Source of the DNA: JBHYGK01 sp051859045
GTDB taxonomy: Bacteria > Pseudomonadota > Gammaproteobacteria > Xanthomonadales > Xanthomonadaceae
Assembly: GCA_051859045.1 (NCBI GenBank)
Contig: JBHYGK010000007.1
Location: 12,015 to 76,014, forward strand
Reading direction: 5' to 3'
DNA length: 64,000 nucleotides
The translations under genes and the position numbers were made by a program. The notes beneath the pieces are model-generated. The model searched no databases. It worked only from the letters and a program-made list of their open reading frames with translations, and was not told the DNA's origin. This document shows positions 7,652 to 17,439 of this stretch, piece after piece (within the stretch, counting starts at the first letter, position 1; each line of letters begins with the position of its first letter).

Positions 7652-10077
7652 TGGCAGGCCTCGCAGGACCCGGGGTTCTCGAGCGAGCACATCACGGCCT
7701 CGGCGTCGGCGGCGGCGGGCGCCGCGGCCTGCGCGGCGGCCACGGTGGTCTTCGCGATCCGCGTCGCCGGGCGCGAGCGCAGGTAGTAGCTGGTCTTCAG
7801 GCCCTTCTTCCACGCGTACATGTACATCGAGCTCAGCGCGCCGATGCTGGGCGTCTCGATGAACAGGTTCAGCGACTGCGACTGGTCGATGAAGGCGCCG
7901 CGGTCGGCGGCCATGTCGATCAGCGCGCGCATCGGCAGCTCCCAGGCGGTGCGGTAGACCTCGCGCAGCGGCGCCGGCAGCTCGGCCAGGCCCTGCACCG
8001 AGCCCTCGGCGCGCTTGATCGCGTCGCGCACCTCCGGCGTCCACAGGCCCAGCCGCTTGAGCTCGTCCACGAGGTAGCGGTTGACCACCACGAAATCGCC
8101 CGACAGCGTCTCGCGCTTGAACAGGTTGCTGACCTGCGGCTCGATGCACTCGTAGCAGCCAGCGATCGAGGCGATGGTGGCGGTGGGGGCGATCGCCACC
8201 AGCAGCGAGTTGCGCAGGCCGTGGGCGCGGATGCGCGCGCGCAGGGCGTCCCAGCGCGCGGGATCGGTGGGCGCCACGCCCCAGGCCTCGAACTGCAGCT
8301 CGCCCTCGGCCGCGCGGGTCTCGGCGAAGCCGGGGTGCGGGCCGTGGCGCTCGGCCAGCTCGCAGCTCGCGGAGAGCGCGTGGAAGTAGATCTCCTCGCT
8401 GATGCGCGCCGACAGCGTGCGCGCCGCGCCGCCGTCGAAGGGCAGGCGCAGCTGGAAGAACACGTCCTGCAGGCCCATCAGGCCCAGGCCCACCGGGCGC
8501 CAGTGCAGGTTGGCGCTGGCGGCCTCGGGGATCGGGTAGAAGTTGAGGTCGATCACGCGGTCGAGCTGGCGCACCGCGCCGCGCACGGTCTCGGCGAGCC
8601 GCGCGAAGTCGACGCCGTCCTCGCCGACGTGGCGCGCGAGGTTCACCGAGCCCAGGTTGCACACCGCGGTCTCGGCGCCCGAGGTGACCTCGAGGATCTC
8701 CGTGCACAGGTTCGACAGGTGCACCACACGGCCCGGCCGCGCGGTCTGGTTGCAGGCGCGGTTGGCCTTGTCCTTGAAGTTCATCCAGCCGTTGCCGGTC
8801 TGCGCCAGCGTGCGCATCATCCGGGCGTAAAGCTCGCGCGCCTGCACCTGCGCGGCGGCCAGGCCCTGCGCCTCGGCCTGCTGGTAGGCGGCGTCGAAAT
8901 CGGGCCCCCACAGGTCGACCAGGTGCGGCACCACCGCCGGGTCGAACAGCGACCACGCGGCGTCGGCCTCCACCCGGCGCATGAACAGGTCCGGCACCCA
9001 GTGCGCCAGGTTGAGGTTGTGCGTGCGCCGGGCCTCGTCGCCGGTGTTGTCGCGCAGCTCGAGGAAGGCCTCGATGTCGGCGTGCCAGGTCTCGAGGTAG
9101 ACCGCGCACGCGCCCTTGCGCTTGCCGCCCTGGTTCACCGCGGCCACCGAGGCGTCCAGCGTCTTGAGCCAGGGCACGATGCCGTTCGAGAGCCCGTTCG
9201 TGCCGCGGATCAGCGAGCCCTGGCTGCGCACGCGCGAGAACGCCAGGCCGATGCCGCCGCTGAACTTGCTCAGCTTCGCGACGTCGGCGTAGGCCTTGTA
9301 GATGCCCTCCAGCGAGTCGTCCGGCGAGTCGAGCAGGAAGCAGCTCGAGAGCTGCTCGTGCACGGTGCCGGCGTTGAACAGCGTGGGCGAGCTGGGCACG
9401 TACTCCAGCCGGCTGAGCCGGTCGTAGAGCTCGATCGCGTCGGCGGGATCCTCGCTGAGCGCGCAGGCCACGCGCATCCAGAACTGCTGCGGGGTCTCGA
9501 TGACCTCGCGCGTGCGCGGATGCCGCAGCAGGTAGCGGTCGTGCAGCGTGCGCAGGCCGAAGTAGTCGAAGGCGCGGTCGCGCCCGGGGCGCAGCGCGTC
9601 GTTGAGCTTGCGCGCGTGCGCCTGCACGAAGCCGAGCAGGCGCGCGTTCGCCAGCCCGAGGCCGTGCGCGTGGGCGATGGCCTGCGAGAACGCGTGCACG
9701 CCCTGGCCGGCCACCTCCTTGGCGATCACCTGCGCCAGCAGGCGCGCGGCGAGCCGGCCGTACTCGGGCTCCTCGGCGGTGAGCGCGGCCGCGGTGCGGA
9801 TCGACAGCGCGTCGAGCTCGCGGGTGCTGGCGCCGTCGTAGAGGCCGGAGATGGTGCGGGTGGCCACGCGCATCGGGTCGACGGCGTGCAGGCCGTCGGC
9901 GCAGCGGGCGATGGCGCGGACGATCTTGCCGAGGTCGACCGGCTCCTGGCGGCCGTCGCGCTTGGTGACGCGCATGCCGGGCGCGTCGTGCGGCGGGCGC
10001 AGGGCGAAGGCGGGGTCGGGGGCCGCCACGCGGGCGGCGGCGGGGGCATCGTGCAGCGGGATGGTGGCGGACGTCAT
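7648..10077 (-). CDS. nrdA: Ribonucleoside-diphosphate reductase, class Ia large subunit
   Basis: 809 residues. Contains substrate and allosteric sites; oxygen-dependent and B12-independent. An N-terminal ATP-cone (about 35-130, starting MRVTKRDGRQEPVDLGKI) is followed by the ten-stranded barrel. Active-site pieces are visible: Cys in SSCFLLDS near 243, Asn/Cys/Glu in NLCTEIL near 455, the partner Cys in CNLGSVNL, and the C-terminal shuttle pair CEAC in the last five residues. The frame is open upstream for about 140 codons, but ATG 10077 is chosen because GGAG lies about 10 bases ahead and the upstream part overlaps the riboswitch. First gene of the nrdA-nrdB operon. Confidence 0.96.
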   Translation of the reverse strand: MTSATIPLHDAPAAARVAAPDPAFALRPPHDAPGMRVTKRDGRQEPVDLGKIVRAIARCADGLHAVDPMRVATRTISGLYDGASTRELDALSIRTAAALTAEEPEYGRLAARLLAQVIAKEVAGQGVHAFSQAIAHAHGLGLANARLLGFVQAHARKLNDALRPGRDRAFDYFGLRTLHDRYLLRHPRTREVIETPQQFWMRVACALSEDPADAIELYDRLSRLEYVPSSPTLFNAGTVHEQLSSCFLLDSPDDSLEGIYKAYADVAKLSKFSGGIGLAFSRVRSQGSLIRGTNGLSNGIVPWLKTLDASVAAVNQGGKRKGACAVYLETWHADIEAFLELRDNTGDEARRTHNLNLAHWVPDLFMRRVEADAAWSLFDPAVVPHLVDLWGPDFDAAYQQAEAQGLAAAQVQARELYARMMRTLAQTGNGWMNFKDKANRACNQTARPGRVVHLSNLCTEILEVTSGAETAVCNLGSVNLARHVGEDGVDFARLAETVRGAVRQLDRVIDLNFYPIPEAASANLHWRPVGLGLMGLQDVFFQLRLPFDGGAARTLSARISEEIYFHALSASCELAERHGPHPGFAETRAAEGELQFEAWGVAPTDPARWDALRARIRAHGLRNSLLVAIAPTATIASIAGCYECIEPQVSNLFKRETLSGDFVVVNRYLVDELKRLGLWTPEVRDAIKRAEGSVQGLAELPAPLREVYRTAWELPMRALIDMAADRGAFIDQSQSLNLFIETPSIGALSSMYMYAWKKGLKTSYYLRSRPATRIAKTTVAAAQAAAPAAADAEAVMCSLENPGSCEACQ

Positions 10078-10356
10078 GGCGTGCTCCGTGGATCGGCGGG
10101 CGCACGGGTCGCGGGCCTTCCCTCGAAGGCGCGCGGACGCGGGACCGGGAGCGACGCGGCGGCGCGCGCCCGGCCGCGGGGCGGCAGGCGCAGGCACGCA
10201 CGTCGGCGCCACGCCCCCGCGGGCGTCGGGTCTCGTCGATCGGGGCGGCGGGCGCGCGCGGCCGCGGGCGCAGGCGCGCGCGGACCCGTGACGCCGACCG
10301 TCCCTCCCTCGGGGACCCATGGGCCGGACACCGCGCGGTGTGCATCGCGCGGCTGT
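10078..10356 (-). other. nrdA 5' leader between riboswitch aptamer and start codon
   Basis: About 280 bases of transcript with no convincing gene. On the minus (RNA) strand it is C-rich and very GC-rich. The only clear local structure is the hairpin at 10331-10352 just after the aptamer, plus the GGAG ribosome-binding site near the ATG. There is no U tract, so control by Rho-dependent termination or by long-range pairing is more plausible than a simple intrinsic terminator. That is inference. Confidence 0.5.
10331..10352 (-). other. Hairpin directly after the cobalamin aptamer (possible expression platform)
   Basis: On the RNA strand CCGCGCG pairs perfectly with CGCGCGG across an eight-base loop ATGCACAC. 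It begins about five bases after the 3' end of the aptamer, where an expression platform would lie. It lacks a following U run and does not cover the nrdA ribosome-binding site. Confidence 0.35.
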
Positions 10357-10527
10357 CGGCAGGTCTTCGGGCTCGTGGACGCGGGCGGCGGGTGCCGTCC
10401 TCCTACTGGCCGTCGCTTCCCGGGCCGGGGCCCAGTGCGTGTGACGGCGGTCGTTTCCACATACCGCTGCGGGGCAGCCCCGGAATCGCACCGGGTTCCC
10501 GTTTTAAGCCCGGGGTCACCGGGCACC
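10357..10527 (-). promoter_or_regulatory. Cobalamin (B12) riboswitch upstream of nrdA
   Basis: Read on the minus strand, the region holds the conserved boxes of the B12 element in order: GGTGCC at the 5' end; AACGGGAA followed by CGGTGCGATTCCGGGGCTGCCCCGC (split across 10503-10466); the GCCAGTAGGAGGACGG core at 10410-10395; and the closing box GAGCCCGAAGACCTGCC at 10373-10357. Length and order fit the adenosylcobalamin-responsive family. It lies in the 5' leader of the B12-independent ribonucleotide reductase. The known logic for such elements is repression of the B12-independent isozyme when cobalamin is plentiful and a B12-dependent class II enzyme can take over; whether this genome has nrdJ is not visible here. 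Confidence 0.92.
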
Positions 10528-10539
10528 GACGGACCACAA

Positions 10540-10566
10540 GCTATAGGGGTCGCCCCGATCGGTCAA
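10540..10566 (-). promoter_or_regulatory. Putative sigma-70 promoter of the nrdAB operon
   Basis: On the minus strand TTGACC (10566-10561) is followed after 15 bases by TATAGC (10545-10540), about 13 bases before the first riboswitch box. The spacer is short; TGTTGA three bases further upstream gives 17. An imperfect dyad CACA-TCT-TGTG lies just upstream at about 10566-10576. Confidence 0.5.
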
Positions 10567-10697
10567 CACAAGATGTGGGTTCACCGACCCCGCGGCGCGC
10601 CACCCGGCGCGCGCGCCTCGCGCCGCGCCGGGCCGGGGCCGCTCTGGCATCCTTGGGGCCCGGGCGCTTCGCGCGCCGCCCCGACCAGGATCCCGCC

Positions 10698-11078
10698 ATG
10701 CCCCGCACCGCCCTCCGCGCCGCCCTGCTCGCCCTCGCCCTGCTTCCCGGCCTGGCCCTCGCGCTGCCGCTGGAGAACAAGTGGCGCCTGCAGTTCAGCG
10801 GCAACGCCGAGTCCGCCGGCGAGGTGGTGCTGGCGATCACCCCGCGCGGGCAGGAAGCGATCGAGGTGCGCGTCGCGATCGTCGAGGGCACCAGCGAGAA
10901 CGGCGTGGCCCGCGCCGTGCGCGCCGGCCTGCGCGAGGCGATCGGCGAGGACTTCAAGGTCGAGTCCGACGACGGCGAGGACGTGCTGGTGAAGCGCCGC
11001 CTCGGCCGTCCGCGCTTCAACGTGACCACCGTCGCGATCACCGCCGAGGGCGTGCGGCTGAACCTCGACCAGGAGTGA
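10698..11078 (+). CDS. Small secreted hypothetical protein
   Basis: 126 residues with a signal peptide of about 22 residues (RTALRAALLALALLPGLALA). The mature part is short, mixed-charge and beta-rich in appearance: LENKWRLQFSGNAESAGEV, a run of alternating acidic/hydrophobic residues, and a C-terminal FNVTTVAITAEGVRLNL strand pair. No cysteines are present. I do not recognise the family. ATG 10698 is preferred because earlier in-frame codons run back into the nrdA promoter. The next gene begins four bases after its stop, suggesting an operon of two small genes. Confidence 0.65.
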   Translation: MPRTALRAALLALALLPGLALALPLENKWRLQFSGNAESAGEVVLAITPRGQEAIEVRVAIVEGTSENGVARAVRAGLREAIGEDFKVESDDGEDVLVKRRLGRPRFNVTTVAITAEGVRLNLDQE

Positions 11079-11082
11079 GGCC

Positions 11083-11418
11083 GTGCCGCGCTTCGTGATC
11101 CGCCTGCCCGACCCGACCCTCGCCCGCGGGGCCGACCCCGCCCTCGCGTTCCGCGCGCACGGCGCCGACGCCTTCGCCGCCGAGCTGGAGGCCGCCCTGC
11201 GCGGCGCGACGCTGTTCCAGGCCTGGCGCGCCCTGCAGGAGGAGCCCGACGAGGTCGACCCGGCGCTCGGCGCCATCGACCCGGCCGCGCGCGTCCGCGG
11301 CCACCAGCGCGACCTGGCGATCGACCTCGAGGCCGACACGGTGCTCGCCGGGAGCGTGCTGCGGCATCGCCTCGGCCTACTGGCCGGGCGCGGCTGGGAA
11401 CTGCGCGACGTGCGCTGA
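11083..11418 (+). CDS. Hypothetical protein
   Basis: 111 residues starting at GTG 11083, with the GAGG at the previous stop codon acting as ribosome-binding site a few bases upstream. The sequence opens with a short strand, PRFVIRLPDP, then an Ala-rich helix and a conserved-looking EEPDEVDPALGAIDPAARVRG segment. No signal peptide, membrane segment or cysteines. The family is not recognised. It sits directly after the small secreted protein gene and converges on the amidohydrolase gene at 11446. Confidence 0.6.
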   Translation: MPRFVIRLPDPTLARGADPALAFRAHGADAFAAELEAALRGATLFQAWRALQEEPDEVDPALGAIDPAARVRGHQRDLAIDLEADTVLAGSVLRHRLGLLAGRGWELRDVR

Positions 11419-11445
11419 GCGCGCGTCGCGCGTCGGCGCGCGGCC

Positions 11446-12876
<1,431 letters not shown>

Positions 12877-12909
12877 GGCGTGTCCCCGTGTGGATGCATC
12901 CCCGCGCCG

Positions 12910-12915
12910 ACCCTA
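12910..12915 (-). promoter_or_regulatory. Candidate -10 element for the secreted amidohydrolase
   Basis: TAGGGT on the minus strand, 33 bases before the ATG at 12876. The -35 is unclear. Confidence 0.3.
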
Positions 12916-12998
12916 GCAGGCCGCGGGCGGCCACGCAGGGCGTGCGCCGGTCGCGCCCCTCTGGCACCCTGCCCGCCTCGCATCCACGGAGGGATCGC

Positions 12999-13598
12999 AT
13001 GCGCTACGCAGGACGGATCATCGAATGGCGCGAGGAGCAAGGCTTCGGCTTCATCCAGCCCAACGGAGGCGGGGAGCGCCTGTTCGTGCACGCCCGCGCG
13101 CTCGGCCCTGGCGTCGGCCGTGGCGTCGGCACGCTCGTCAGCTATGCCCGGGGGCAGGACGAGCGCGGGCGGCCGAGGGCCGAGGCCGTGCGCCTGCCGC
13201 CCGCGGCACGCGGGCTCGCCCATGCGCGGCCTGACGCCCCGCCCGGCCGTTGGACGCTGGTTCTGCCGCCCCTGATGGCGGCGCTGCTGTGCGCGCTGTG
13301 GTGGCGTGGCGACCTCGCGGCATGGGTGCCCGGTGCCTACGCGGTGGCAAGCGCGGCGGCCTTCGTCGCGTACTGGCTCGACAAGCGCGCCGCGCGCGCC
13401 GGCCGGCAGCGCACGCCGGAGATGACGCTGCAGCTGCTCGCGCTGGCGGGTGGCTGGCCGGGCGCGGTGCTCGCCCAGCAGGCGTTCCGCCACAAGACCA
13501 CCAAGGCCAGCTTCCGGGCCGTGTTCTTCGTCGCCATCGTGCTCAATCTGGTGGGGTTCGCGCTGGTGCTCCGGCCGCCCGCGGGATGGTCCGCATGA
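12999..13598 (+). CDS. Cold-shock domain / DUF1294 membrane protein
   Basis: 199 residues. Residues 1-67 form a cold-shock (OB-fold) nucleic-acid-binding domain with the RNP-like motifs QGFGFIQP and RLFVHARAL. A linker leads to three or four membrane segments between about 82 and 195, with the DUF1294 signature YWLDKRAARAGRQRTPE followed by LLALAGGWPGAVLAQQAFRHKTTKASF. The fusion is a known architecture of unknown role. GGAGGG lies eight bases before ATG 12999, and the frame open further upstream lacks such a site. Its stop overlaps the next ATG (ATGA), so the two genes are translationally coupled. Confidence 0.85.
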   Translation: MRYAGRIIEWREEQGFGFIQPNGGGERLFVHARALGPGVGRGVGTLVSYARGQDERGRPRAEAVRLPPAARGLAHARPDAPPGRWTLVLPPLMAALLCALWWRGDLAAWVPGAYAVASAAAFVAYWLDKRAARAGRQRTPEMTLQLLALAGGWPGAVLAQQAFRHKTTKASFRAVFFVAIVLNLVGFALVLRPPAGWSA

Positions 13599-14275
13599 GT
13601 GCGCCGACGCCGGTGCTGCTGTCGTGGTCCGGCGGCAAGGACGCCGCGTGGACGCTGCAGCGCCTGCGCGGCGACCCGGCGGTGGCGGTGGTGGGCCTGC
13701 TCACCAGCGTCAACGCCGAGGCCGGCCGGGTGGCGATGCACGGCATCCGCCGCGACGTGCTGCACGCGCAGGCCGAGGTCGCGGGCCTGCCGCTGCTCGA
13801 GGCCCCGCTGCCCTGGCCCTGCCCCGACGGCGCCTACGAGGCCGCGTTCGCCGACGCGCTGGCCGCGGCCGCCGCGCGCTGGCCGGGGCTGCGCACGATC
13901 GCCTTCGGCGACCTGTTCCTCGAGGACGTGCGCGCCTTCCGCGAGGCGCTGTGCGCCCGGCTGGGCTGGGCCACGCGCTACCCGCTGTGGGGCGAAGGCA
14001 CCGCGGCGCTGGCCCGCGCGATGCTGGCCGGCGGCCTGCGCGCGCGGCTGTGCTGCGTGGACACCACCCAGCTCGACGCGCGCTTCGCGGGCGCGGCATT
14101 CGACGCGGCGCTGCTCGACGCGCTGCCGGCGGGCGTGGACCCCTGCGGCGAACGCGGCGAGTTCCACACCCTGGTGGAGGACGGGCCGATGTTCGCGCGG
14201 CCGCTGGCGATCGCGCCCGGCGAGGTCGTGCTGCGCGACGGCCGCTTCGCGTTCGCCGACGCCGCGCTGGCCTGA
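13595..14275 (+). CDS. PP-loop adenine nucleotide alpha hydrolase (diphthine-ammonia-ligase-like, DUF71)
   Basis: 226 residues. The N-terminal SWSGGKDAAWTLQ is a PP-loop ATP-binding motif, followed by TSVNAEAGRVAMHGIRRDVLHAQAEVAGLPL, typical of the ATP-binding domain related to eukaryotic diphthamide synthetase. GDLFLEDVRAFREA and CGERGEFHTLVEDGPMF complete the family pattern. Bacteria do not make diphthamide, so the real reaction is unknown: an ATP-dependent amidation or ligation is the family expectation. The start ATG 13595 overlaps the upstream stop by four bases. Confidence 0.85.
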   Translation: MSAPTPVLLSWSGGKDAAWTLQRLRGDPAVAVVGLLTSVNAEAGRVAMHGIRRDVLHAQAEVAGLPLLEAPLPWPCPDGAYEAAFADALAAAAARWPGLRTIAFGDLFLEDVRAFREALCARLGWATRYPLWGEGTAALARAMLAGGLRARLCCVDTTQLDARFAGAAFDAALLDALPAGVDPCGERGEFHTLVEDGPMFARPLAIAPGEVVLRDGRFAFADAALA

Positions 14276-14288
14276 GCCGCGGGCTCAG
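14272..14288. terminator. Stop-codon inverted repeat between convergent genes
   Basis: CTGAGCC-GCG-GGCTCAG, a perfect seven-base stem. The left arm holds the TGA of the PP-loop gene and the right arm the stop of the minus-strand gene at 14285. There is no U tract on either side. Confidence 0.4.
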
Positions 14289-14605
14289 CGCCGGCGGCGG
14301 CTGGCCCGGCAGGCCGCGAGCTGGCCCTCGAGGGCGACGACCCGGGCCTGCGCCTCGCGCAGCGCGGCGGCGGTGGCGGCCAGCTCGGCGCGCAGCGTGG
14401 CGACGGGATCCGCGTCCGGGGGGCGCGACACGACCACGGCATGCGCGGTCTCCGCCACGTGGCGCGCCATGAGGTGGGCGAGCACCGGATTGTCCACGCT
14501 TGCGCCGAGCAGCGCCGCCAGGCGCGCGCGCTTCGCGTCCTCGTCGCCATCGTGCTTGCGGGCCTCGGCGATCAGCGCGGCGATCAGGGCGGCCTGTGTG
14601 TCCAT
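14285..14605 (-). CDS. Hypothetical coiled-coil protein
   Basis: 106 residues. The N-terminal half is helical (TQAALIAALIAEARKHDGDED, then AALLGASVDNPVLAHLMARHVAETA). The C-terminal half has a heptad-like LRAELAATAAALREAQARVVALEGQLAA coiled coil ending in an Arg-rich tail. No signal peptide or membrane segment. GGAG lies about 10 bases before the ATG. The family is not recognised. Immediately upstream on the same strand is ppc, 69 bases away. Confidence 0.6.
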   Translation of the reverse strand: MDTQAALIAALIAEARKHDGDEDAKRARLAALLGASVDNPVLAHLMARHVAETAHAVVVSRPPDADPVATLRAELAATAAALREAQARVVALEGQLAACRASRRRR

Positions 14606-14674
14606 GCGGAAAGCTCCGGGGAATGCCCGACGGAAGACGCGAACCGCGCGAGGACGCGGCCATCGCGCGCGGCC

Positions 14675-17425
14675 TCAGCCGGTGTTCTGCACGCCCGCGG
14701 CGATGCCGTTGATCGTGCTCACCAGCGCGTGGAAGCGCGCGTCCTCGGGCGAGCCGTCGGCGCGCCAGCGCGCCAGCAGCGCCACCTGCAGCAGGCTGAT
14801 CGGGTCGACGTAGGGATTGCGCAAGCGGATCGAGCGCTCGAGCCGGCGGTCGCCGGCGAGCAGGCGGTCGGCGCCCTTCAGCGCCAGCACCGCCGACAGG
14901 GTGCGCTCGAACTCGTCGCGGATGCGCGGGAAGAACACCGCGTGCGCATCGCCGGCCAGGTGCGAGTAATGCTCGAAGATCGCGATGTCGCTCTTGGCCA
15001 GCACCATCTCGAGGTCGTCGACCAGCGCGGCGAAGAACGGCCAGTCGCGCGCCATCTCGCGCATGGCCTCCAAGCCGTGGCGCTCGATGCCGATCGCCAG
15101 CGCGTGGCCCACGCCGTACCAGGCGGTGAGGCCGCAGCGGTTCTGGCTCCAGGCGAACACCCACGGGATCGCGCGCAGCCGGGCGATGCCGCCGCTGCCG
15201 CCGCGGCGCGAGGGGCGCGAGCCGATCCGCAGCCGCTCGATCACGTCGATCGGCGTGGCCAGCCGGAAGTACTCGGCGAAGCCGGGGTCCTCGTGCACCA
15301 GCGCGCGGTAGTGCGCCCGGGCCTCGGCGGCCAGCGCCTCGACGCAGGCCTTCCACGCGGCCTCGCGCGGCTCGGCCGGGCGCGGGCGCAGGGTGGCCTG
15401 CAGCACCGCGCCGGCGGCCTGCTCGAGGTTGCGCAGCGCGAGCGCGGGGATGCCGTACTTGCGGTGGATCACCTCGCCCTGCTCGGTCAGGCGCAGGTGC
15501 CCGTCGACGCTGCCGCGCGGCGCGGCGACGACCGCGCGCGAGGTGCTGCCGCCGCCGCGCGACACCGAGCCGCCGCGGCCGTGGAAGAACACCAGCCGCA
15601 CCCCGAGCTCGCGCGCGAGCTGCAGCAGCGCCACCTGGGTGCGCTGCAGCGCCCAGCGCGCGGCCAGCAGGCCGCCGTCCTTGGCGCTGTCGGAGTAGCC
15701 CAGCATCACCACCTGGACGTCGCCGCGGGTGGCGAGGTGGGCGCGGTAGACCGGATCGGCGCACAGCGCGCGCAGCGTGGCCGGCGCGGCGTGCAGGTCG
15801 TCGACGGTCTCGAACAGCGGGGCCACGTCGAGCGGGATGGCCTGGTCCGCGCCGCCGAGGCCGCCGATCCGCGCCAGCGCCAGCACCGCCAGCGCATCCG
15901 CCGCGCTGCGGCTCATGCTGACGATGTAGGGCCCGAACGCGGCGGCGCCGTGCGAGGCGCGCAGGCGATCGACGGTGCGGAACACCTCGACCACGCCGGC
16001 GGCCTCGGCCGCATCGGCGCGCGCGGCGCGCACGGCGCCGGTGGCCAGCGGCGCGAGCAGGGCGACGCGGTCCTCGACGCCGCGCGCGGCGAAGCCCGCG
16101 TCGTCGAGCAGCGCGGCCAGCGCGGCGTCGTGGGCGCTGGACTCCTGGCGCAGGTCGAGGGTGGCGAGGTGGAAGCCGAAGGTCTCGGCGCGCCGCAGCA
16201 CGCGGCGCAGCGCGAGCCAGCCGGCGTGCTCGCCGCGGTGCGCGCGCAGCGAGGCCGCGATGGCCTCGAGGTCGCCGATGAACTCGGCCGGCGCGGCATA
16301 CGCGCCCGCCTCGTCGCGGGCGGTGGCGGCCAGGCGCGCCTGCATCAGCGCCAGCAGCTGGCGGTAGGGCATGTCGCCCTGGCGCGGGGTCAGCCGCGCG
16401 GCGGCCTCGGGCATCGCGGCGGCGTAGGCGGCGATGCGCGCGGGGATCGCGTCGTCGACGCCGGCGCGCTCGGGCGACTGGGTCAGCACGCCGGCCAGCT
16501 GGGCGAGGTCGCGGCGGTAGGCCTCGAGCACCAGCCGCCGCTGCGCGGCCAGCGTGGCGGCGATGGTGTCGGCGCCCACGTTGGGGTTGCCGTCCATGTC
16601 GCCGCCCACCCAGCTGCCGAAGCGCAGCAGCGGCGGCAGCGGCGGCAGCGGCTCGCCGTGCACCTCCTCCCAGGCGTCCTCGAGCAGCTCGTGGAAGATC
16701 GGCGCGACCTTGTACAGCACCTCGCCGAGGTACCAGCTGACGTGCTCGAGCTCGTCGGCGACGGTGGGCTTCTCCGGCGGCAGGTCGGCGGTCTGCCAGG
16801 CGGTGGTCAGCGCCAGGCGCACGCGCTCGAGGTCGACCCGGCGCTCGCGCGGCGTGCGGCCGCGGTCGATGTCGGCGACGAGCGCATGCACGATGTCGCG
16901 CTCCTTCTCGAGCAGCGCGCGGCGCACGGCCTCGGTGGGATGCGCGGTGAACACCGGCTCCACCAGCAGCCGCGACAGCAGCGCGGCGACGTCCCCGCGC
17001 GCCACGCCCTGCGCCTGCAGGCCCGCCAGCACCGCGTGCAGGCCGCCGGGCTGGGGCGTGGTGGCCGCCTTCTGGTAGTCGCGGCGGCGGCGGATGCGGT
17101 GCACGCGCTCGGCCAGGTTGACCGCGTTGAAGTAGCTCTCGAACGCGCGCACCAGCGCCTCGACGCGCGCGTCGGGCACCGCGGCCAGGGCCTCGGCGAG
17201 GGCGCCGGGGGCATTGCCGGCCTCGCGGCGGGCGATCGCGGCGCGGCGGATGCGCTCGACCTCGGCGAGGAAGGCCGGGCCTTCCTGCTCGGCGAGCATG
17301 CCGCCGACGAGGGCGCCGAGGCGGCGCACGTCGTCGCGCAGCAGGGCGTCGCTGGCGGGGAAATCGATCTCGCGCAGGCTGTCGTCGGCGGAGGCGGCGG
17401 GCGGCATCGGGGGCGTCGTCGTCAT
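14675..17425 (-). CDS. ppc: Phosphoenolpyruvate carboxylase
   Basis: 916 residues, close to the usual ~900. Carboxylates phosphoenolpyruvate to oxaloacetate, replenishing the citric acid cycle in the cytosol. Signatures: VFTAHPTEAVRR with the catalytic His162, LGYSDSAKDGG near 575-585, FFHGRGGSVSRGGG, LRLTEQGEVI, and the conserved C terminus ending QNTG. All catalytic elements are intact. The ATG at 17425 is only eight bases after a TGTAGC element, so the message may be leaderless. It is followed on the same strand by the small coiled-coil gene and preceded by a SEC-C protein gene. Confidence 0.97.
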   Translation of the reverse strand: MTTTPPMPPAASADDSLREIDFPASDALLRDDVRRLGALVGGMLAEQEGPAFLAEVERIRRAAIARREAGNAPGALAEALAAVPDARVEALVRAFESYFNAVNLAERVHRIRRRRDYQKAATTPQPGGLHAVLAGLQAQGVARGDVAALLSRLLVEPVFTAHPTEAVRRALLEKERDIVHALVADIDRGRTPRERRVDLERVRLALTTAWQTADLPPEKPTVADELEHVSWYLGEVLYKVAPIFHELLEDAWEEVHGEPLPPLPPLLRFGSWVGGDMDGNPNVGADTIAATLAAQRRLVLEAYRRDLAQLAGVLTQSPERAGVDDAIPARIAAYAAAMPEAAARLTPRQGDMPYRQLLALMQARLAATARDEAGAYAAPAEFIGDLEAIAASLRAHRGEHAGWLALRRVLRRAETFGFHLATLDLRQESSAHDAALAALLDDAGFAARGVEDRVALLAPLATGAVRAARADAAEAAGVVEVFRTVDRLRASHGAAAFGPYIVSMSRSAADALAVLALARIGGLGGADQAIPLDVAPLFETVDDLHAAPATLRALCADPVYRAHLATRGDVQVVMLGYSDSAKDGGLLAARWALQRTQVALLQLARELGVRLVFFHGRGGSVSRGGGSTSRAVVAAPRGSVDGHLRLTEQGEVIHRKYGIPALALRNLEQAAGAVLQATLRPRPAEPREAAWKACVEALAAEARAHYRALVHEDPGFAEYFRLATPIDVIERLRIGSRPSRRGGSGGIARLRAIPWVFAWSQNRCGLTAWYGVGHALAIGIERHGLEAMREMARDWPFFAALVDDLEMVLAKSDIAIFEHYSHLAGDAHAVFFPRIRDEFERTLSAVLALKGADRLLAGDRRLERSIRLRNPYVDPISLLQVALLARWRADGSPEDARFHALVSTINGIAAGVQNTG

Positions 17426-17433
17426 GCCCCAAG

Positions 17434-17439
17434 GCTACA
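17434..17439 (-). promoter_or_regulatory. Candidate -10 element giving a leaderless ppc transcript
   Basis: TGTAGC on the minus strand ends eight bases before the ppc ATG, and no Shine-Dalgarno sequence lies between. The -35 is not clear. Confidence 0.3.

Noticed and set aside
10566..10576. Dyad CACA-TCT-TGTG near the nrdAB promoter as an NrdR box
   Set aside because: NrdR boxes have ACAC and GTGT half-sites about eight bases apart and usually come in pairs. This spacing is three and only one copy is seen.
10221..10992. Apparent coding frames across the nrdA leader on both strands
   Set aside because: They span the riboswitch and promoter, have no ribosome-binding sites and show no family similarity.
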